Shown here: in pieces, positions 6,275-9,363 of the stretch | How the letters are laid out: every line of letters begins with the position of its first letter | Position numbering within the stretch: the stretch's first letter is position 1 | Source of the DNA: an uncultured Lachnoanaerobaculum sp. | GTDB taxonomy: Bacteria; Bacillota; Clostridia; Lachnospirales; Lachnospiraceae | Direction: 5' to 3' | DNA length: 9,363 nucleotides | NCBI GenBank assembly: GCA_916720285.1 | Contig: CAKAQP010000091.1 | Location: 1-9,363 of the forward strand | The notes under the pieces: generated by a model | The model's database searches: none | What the model was told of the DNA's origin: nothing | What the model saw: only the letters and a program-made list of their open reading frames with translations | Position numbers and translations under genes: made by a program

Positions 6275-7267
6275 ATGGTTACAGTTGCATTAGATGCAAT
6301 GGGTGGAGATTATTCACCCGAAGAAATAATAAAAGGGGCGTTTGATGCCTTAAAGAAAGATAAAGACATTAATGTTATTTTAGTCGGTAAGAAGGAGGTT
6401 TTAGAGGGGAAGATAACTGAAGAGTATAAGGACAGATGCAGTGCGGTTTACGCAACAGAGGTAATAACAAATGAGGAAGCACCTGTAGCGGCTATCAGAG
6501 CAAAGAAAGATTCATCGATAGTGGTGGGAATGAACCTTGTAAAGGAAGGTAAGGCGGACGGCTTTGTAAGTGCCGGAAGCACAGGAGCCGTTCTTGTAGG
6601 TGGACAGCTTATAGTAGGCAGGATTAAGGGAATACTTAGACCTGCATTGGCGCCACTTATTCCTACAGAAAAAGGTGTGTCTTTGCTTATAGACTGCGGT
6701 GCAAATGTAGATGCAAGGGCTGAACATCTGGTTCAGTTTGCCAGAATAGGTTCCTTGTATATGGAAAAAGTAATAGGTATAAAAAATCCGAGAGTCGGCA
6801 TTGTAAATATAGGTGCCGAGGAAGAAAAAGGAAATGCTCTCGTAAAAGAGACCATGCCGCTTTTGAAAGAGTGTGATGATATCAACTTCATCGGCAGCGT
6901 AGAGTCAAGAGAGATACCTAAGGGCGGTGCCGATATTATAGTTTGTGAAGCATTTGTGGGTAATGTTATACTAAAGCTTTATGAAGGCTTGGGTTCTACA
7001 TTGCTGAGTAAGATAAAAGGTGCTTTGATGAAAAATATCTTTACAAAGATAGGTGCAATGATGATAAAATCATCATTAAAAGAGACATTAAAGTCTTTTG
7101 ATGCGAGTGAATACGGCGGAGCGCCACTTCTTGGTTTAAACGGCCTCGTGGTAAAAGCACATGGTAATTCAAAGGCAAATGAAATTTGTAATTCAATTTT
7201 ACAATGCAAGAGCTTTAAAGAAGAAGCTTTGAGTGATATTATAAGAGAAAAAATGACAAAGAATTAG
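6275..7267 (+). CDS. plsX: Acyl-ACP:phosphate acyltransferase PlsX
   Basis: This is a complete 330-residue PlsX, the soluble, peripherally membrane-associated enzyme that converts acyl-ACP and phosphate to acyl-phosphate, the donor used by PlsY in the first acylation of glycerol-3-phosphate. Visible motifs are ALDAMGGDYSP at residues 5-15, VSAGSTGAVL at 98-107, LLIDCGANVD at 137-146, IGAEEEKGN at 179-187, CEAFVGNVILK at 224-234, SEYGGAPLLGLNG at 278-290 and KAHGNS at 294-299. The length is normal. The ATG has GAGGTG 4 nt upstream and a promoter about 40 bp before it. It is followed 13 bp later by acpP, encoding the carrier of its substrate, a standard Firmicutes arrangement. The genes often found just upstream elsewhere (rpmF, fapR) are not there; the small ORF after cbiG is the neighbour. 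Confidence 0.97.
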   Translation: MVTVALDAMGGDYSPEEIIKGAFDALKKDKDINVILVGKKEVLEGKITEEYKDRCSAVYATEVITNEEAPVAAIRAKKDSSIVVGMNLVKEGKADGFVSAGSTGAVLVGGQLIVGRIKGILRPALAPLIPTEKGVSLLIDCGANVDARAEHLVQFARIGSLYMEKVIGIKNPRVGIVNIGAEEEKGNALVKETMPLLKECDDINFIGSVESREIPKGGADIIVCEAFVGNVILKLYEGLGSTLLSKIKGALMKNIFTKIGAMMIKSSLKETLKSFDASEYGGAPLLGLNGLVVKAHGNSKANEICNSILQCKSFKEEALSDIIREKMTKN

Positions 7268-7280
7268 AATGGAGAAAAAA

Positions 7281-7514
7281 ATGGAGTTTGAGAAATTAAA
7301 GAAAATTATTGCTGAGGTTTTAAATATTGATGAGAGTACAATTGAGCTTAATTCAGCTTTTGTAGACGATTTGGGAGCTGATTCACTTGACCTGTTTGAG
7401 ATTATCACAGGAATTGAAGAAGAATTTGAGCTTGAGATACCTCAGGAAGTTGCAGAGAATATTCATACTGTAAATGATGCGGTAGAAGAAATAAAGAAGG
7501 CAACCGGTAACTGA
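7281..7514 (+). CDS. acpP: Acyl carrier protein
   Basis: This is a 77-residue acidic acyl carrier protein, which carries growing acyl chains in fatty-acid synthesis and delivers acyl groups to PlsX. The 4'-phosphopantetheine site is Ser35 in DLGADSLDLFEII. The four-helix ACP pattern is complete: helix 1 at about 2-14, helix 2 at 35-50, then IPQEVAENIHTVNDAVEEI. I chose ATG 7281, with GGAG at 7271-7274 and a 6-nt spacer, over an in-frame ATG at 7269, which would add four residues (MEKK) and lie on top of the ribosome-binding site. It is separated from rnc by 291 bp, mostly filled by a 240-bp inverted repeat. No simple T-tailed terminator hairpin directly follows the gene. Confidence 0.96.
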   Translation: MEFEKLKKIIAEVLNIDESTIELNSAFVDDLGADSLDLFEIITGIEEEFELEIPQEVAENIHTVNDAVEEIKKATGN

Positions 7515-7533
7515 CTCCTTGATGAAAGATAAT

Positions 7534-7773
7534 GAGGCTATTAACCATTATGAGTTATTATCGCTTATATTTTACAATCCTAATCGCAACACTTTCTTAA
7601 AGCTTCGCAGGATTTTACGCAGTCTGCGGAACTCGTTTGTTCGCTTGAAGAGCAGCGAACTGCACTCAAACAGGTCCTCGACTGCTGAATCCTGTCTCGC
7701 TTTGCGAAAGTGTTAAACGCTACAAGGATTGTAAAATAAGAAGCATAATATTTAATCTAATGATAATAGCCTC
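7534..7773. repeat. 240-bp imperfect inverted repeat (foldback element) between acpP and rnc
   Basis: The two halves of this segment are imperfect reverse complements throughout. The ends are a perfect 10-bp pair (gaggctatta at 7534-7543 against taatagcctc at 7764-7773). Inside are 7568-7581 with 7725-7738 (14 bp, perfect), 7588-7596 with 7706-7714 (9 bp), 7608-7614 with 7688-7694 (7 bp), and a central hairpin GTTCGCT (7639-7645) / AGCGAAC (7654-7660) with an 8-nt loop. The centre is visibly more GC-rich than the outer arms. There is no transposase and no clear target-site duplication. A 65-codon ORF overlapping it (7519-7716) looks like an artefact. The size and form fit a MITE-like dispersed repeat or a large structured leader. 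CTCTTTT follows the distal arm, so some termination is possible. The flanks 7515-7533 and 7774-7805 hold only the rnc ribosome-binding site (GAGGG, 7796-7800). Confidence 0.85.
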
Positions 7774-7805
7774 TTTTGTAAAATTAGAAATAGTAGAGGG
7801 TTTGT

Positions 7806-8504
7806 ATGAATAATAATTTAAATGAATTACAGGAATTATTAGGATATGAGTATAAGAATAAAGAGCTTTTGAACCAGGCACTCACTCACAGTTCATATGC
7901 AAATGAGCATCAGCTCGGTAAAAACGGGTCAAATGAAAGACTTGAGTTTTTGGGAGATGCCGTTTTGGAACTTGTAAGCAGTGAATTTTTCTATGGAGTC
8001 TACCCGGATAAACCTGAGGGTGAGCTCACAAAAATAAGAGCCAGTTTTGTTTGTGAACCGGCTTTGGCGGATTGTGCTAAAAATATAAAACTAAGCAAGT
8101 TTTTAAAACTTGGAAAAGGAGAGGAACATACAGGCGGAAGAATGAGGCCGAGCATTATAAGTGATGCATTTGAGGCACTCATCGGCAGCATCTATTTAGA
8201 TGGTGGTTTTGCTAATGCAAAAGAGGTGATTTTAAAATTCATTCTGAATGAATACGAAAATAAAGTCTTCTTTTATGATAGCAAGACTATATTACAGGAA
8301 GTGATTCAATCACAGGATTCTAAACCTGTGGAATACGCCCTATTATCTGAAGAGGGGCCAGATCATTTAAAAAAATTCGTGGTTGCGGTAAAAATTGACG
8401 GTAAAACAATAGGAATGGGAGAAGGTGTAAGCAAAAAGTCGGCGGAACAGGCGGCAGCCTATGAAGCACTAAAAAAATTGGGGAAAATTGAAGAATGTAT
8501 TTAA
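7806..8504 (+). CDS. rnc: Ribonuclease III
   Basis: This is a complete 232-residue RNase III, the Mg-dependent double-strand-specific endonuclease that processes pre-rRNA and structured mRNAs. The catalytic domain has the signature NERLEFLGDAVL at residues 43-54, with acidic residues Glu47 and Asp51, and the second metal-binding pair Asp120 and Glu123 in SDAFEALIG. KPEGELTKIRAS at 69-80 and the GSIYLDGG segment at 127-134 are also typical. A double-stranded-RNA-binding domain spans about 158-226 and ends GVSKKSAEQAAAYEALKKLG. The start ATG has GAGGG 5 nt upstream. It follows the 240-bp inverted repeat by 32 nt and overlaps smc by 10 bp, the usual rnc-smc pairing in Firmicutes. All catalytic residues are intact. 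Confidence 0.97.
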   Translation: MNNNLNELQELLGYEYKNKELLNQALTHSSYANEHQLGKNGSNERLEFLGDAVLELVSSEFFYGVYPDKPEGELTKIRASFVCEPALADCAKNIKLSKFLKLGKGEEHTGGRMRPSIISDAFEALIGSIYLDGGFANAKEVILKFILNEYENKVFFYDSKTILQEVIQSQDSKPVEYALLSEEGPDHLKKFVVAVKIDGKTIGMGEGVSKKSAEQAAAYEALKKLGKIEECI

Positions 8505-9363
8505 AACGTATTGAAATTCAAGGATTTAAATCCTTTGCAAATAAAATTGTATTTGATTTTCACAATGGAATAACCGGTATTGTAGGACCGAACGGCTCAG
8601 GAAAAAGTAATGTTTCGGATGCGGTAAGATGGGTACTTGGTGAACAGAGTGCCAAGCAGCTCAGAGGCGGAAATATGCAGGATGTCATATTTGCAGGTAC
8701 TGAGCTTAGAAAACCGCTTGGATTTGCCTATGTTGCCATAACTTTAGATAATTCCGATCATAAGCTTGATATCGACTTTGAAGAAGTTACGGTTTCAAGA
8801 AGGCTTTTCAGATCCGGAGAAAGTGAGTATATGATAAACGGTTCCGCCTGCAGGTTAAAGGATATCAGTGAGCTTTTCTTTGATACAGGTATAGGTAAGG
8901 ACGGATATTCCATTATAGGACAGGGACAGGTAGACAAGATACTCAACGGAAAACCTGAAGAAAGAAGAGAACTTTTTGACGAGGCGGCAGGTATCACAAA
9001 GTTTAAAAGAAGAAAAGGTCTGGCTCTAAAAAAACTGGAGTCTGAGAGAGAAAGTCTTGTGAGAGTAAACGACATTCTTACAGAGCTTGAAAAACAGGTG
9101 GGTCCTCTTGAAAGACAGGCAAAGGTTGCCAAAGAGTTTTTAGCATTGCGTGAAGAACTTAAAACCTTTGATGTAAACAGCTATATAATGGAGTATGACA
9201 GCATAACACAAAACCTGAATGAATATAAAAAGAGAGAAAAACTTCTTTCAGATGATTTAAATGATGCAAAAGCTTCACTTGAAAAATCGAAACAGGACTA
9301 TGAAAATATCACTGCAGATTTAAAAAAGATAGATGAAGAGCTGGATGAATTAAGAAATACAAG
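8495..9363 (+). CDS. smc: Chromosome segregation ATPase SMC, N-terminal part (partial)
   Basis: These are the first 289 codons of SMC, open at the window edge; the full protein is usually about 1,180-1,190 residues. SMC is the condensin ATPase that, with ScpA and ScpB, loads at the origin and organises the nucleoid. The ABC-type head begins MYLKRIEIQGFKSFA. Walker A GPNGSGKS is at residues 31-38, the conserved arginine in QLRGG is at 57, and the Q-loop region GQGQVDKIL is at 142-150. ERRELFDEAAGITKFKRRK follows at about 156-174. From about 175 onward the sequence becomes a charged heptad-type coiled coil (KKLESERESL...ELKTF...KKIDEELDEL). The hinge, second coil and C-terminal Walker B lie outside. 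The ATG overlaps the end of rnc by 10 bp, with GGGGA at 8480-8484 upstream. The frame is open to base 9363. Confidence 0.95.
   Translation, partial: MYLKRIEIQGFKSFANKIVFDFHNGITGIVGPNGSGKSNVSDAVRWVLGEQSAKQLRGGNMQDVIFAGTELRKPLGFAYVAITLDNSDHKLDIDFEEVTVSRRLFRSGESEYMINGSACRLKDISELFFDTGIGKDGYSIIGQGQVDKILNGKPEERRELFDEAAGITKFKRRKGLALKKLESERESLVRVNDILTELEKQVGPLERQAKVAKEFLALREELKTFDVNSYIMEYDSITQNLNEYKKREKLLSDDLNDAKASLEKSKQDYENITADLKKIDEELDELRNT

Noticed and set aside
7269..7280. Upstream ATG for acpP
   Set aside because: It sits one base after the plsX stop and overlaps the GGAG that serves ATG 7281; the extra MEKK is not typical of ACP.
7519..7716. 65-codon + strand ORF between acpP and rnc
   Set aside because: It lies almost wholly within the 240-bp inverted repeat, has no good ribosome-binding site, and its Ser/Arg/Leu-rich composition reflects the palindrome rather than a protein.
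7729..7758. Possible promoter for rnc inside the distal arm (TTGTAA, 18 bp, TAATCT)
   Set aside because: Both hexamers are weak matches in AT-rich sequence; not supportable without transcription data.
8758..9132. 124-codon minus-strand ORF opposite smc
   Set aside because: The + strand here encodes the conserved SMC head domain; the reverse frame is a Ser/Leu/Phe-rich shadow.
1..9363. CRISPR arrays, tRNAs, rRNA, prophage, toxin-antitoxin or defence genes
   Set aside because: No regularly spaced repeats, cloverleaf-like segments or recognisable genes of these kinds were seen; the lone CPBP protein is not enough to call a bacteriocin or defence locus.

Overview
The window looks like a chromosomal segment of a low-GC Gram-positive anaerobe of the class Clostridia, most likely a Lachnospiraceae member. 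The basis is the strongly A/T-biased third codon positions, the gene orders (aspartokinase / HI0933-type flavoprotein / cmk / ispH / S1, and plsX / acpP / rnc / smc) and the protein sequences; the genus cannot be fixed by eye. All supported genes are on the + strand and tightly packed. Several overlap, and no tRNA, rRNA, CRISPR array, transposase or phage gene is visible.

Block 1 (1-4006) is a compact housekeeping operon. It holds the 3' end of an aspartokinase gene, an HI0933/BaiN-family flavoprotein, cytidylate kinase (cmk), the last enzyme of the MEP isoprenoid pathway (ispH) and a four-domain ribosomal protein S1 (rpsA). It closes with a clear intrinsic terminator at 3974-4006. IspH and S1, which are fused in many Clostridia, are here separate reading frames overlapping by 20 bp. 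S1 starts at a TTG with a strong Shine-Dalgarno sequence lying inside ispH.

Block 2 (4029-6131) is accessory. It holds a CPBP (Abi/CAAX-type) intramembrane protease, then an isolated cobalamin-biosynthesis gene cbiG (cobalt-precorrin-5A hydrolase), then an unrecognised 82-residue ORF overlapping the end of cbiG by 20 bp. No other cobalamin gene is in the window.

Block 3 (about 6200-9363) is the phospholipid/fatty-acid, RNA-processing and chromosome block: plsX, acpP, rnc and the 5' part of smc. A good sigma-A-type promoter (6207-6235) precedes plsX. A perfect 7-3-7 palindrome lies just downstream of the predicted transcription start and may be an operator. Between acpP and rnc is a 240-bp imperfect inverted repeat (7534-7773) with perfect 10-bp ends and a hairpin at its centre. 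It is the most unusual structure here. It could be a MITE-like dispersed repeat, and as RNA it would form a long duplex 32 nt before the RNase III start codon, raising the possibility of RNase III autoregulation.

Most of the window is conserved core genome. I do not see convincing evidence of a new multi-gene system. The points worth following are the foldback before rnc, the ispH/rpsA junction, the plsX palindrome and the small ORF after cbiG.
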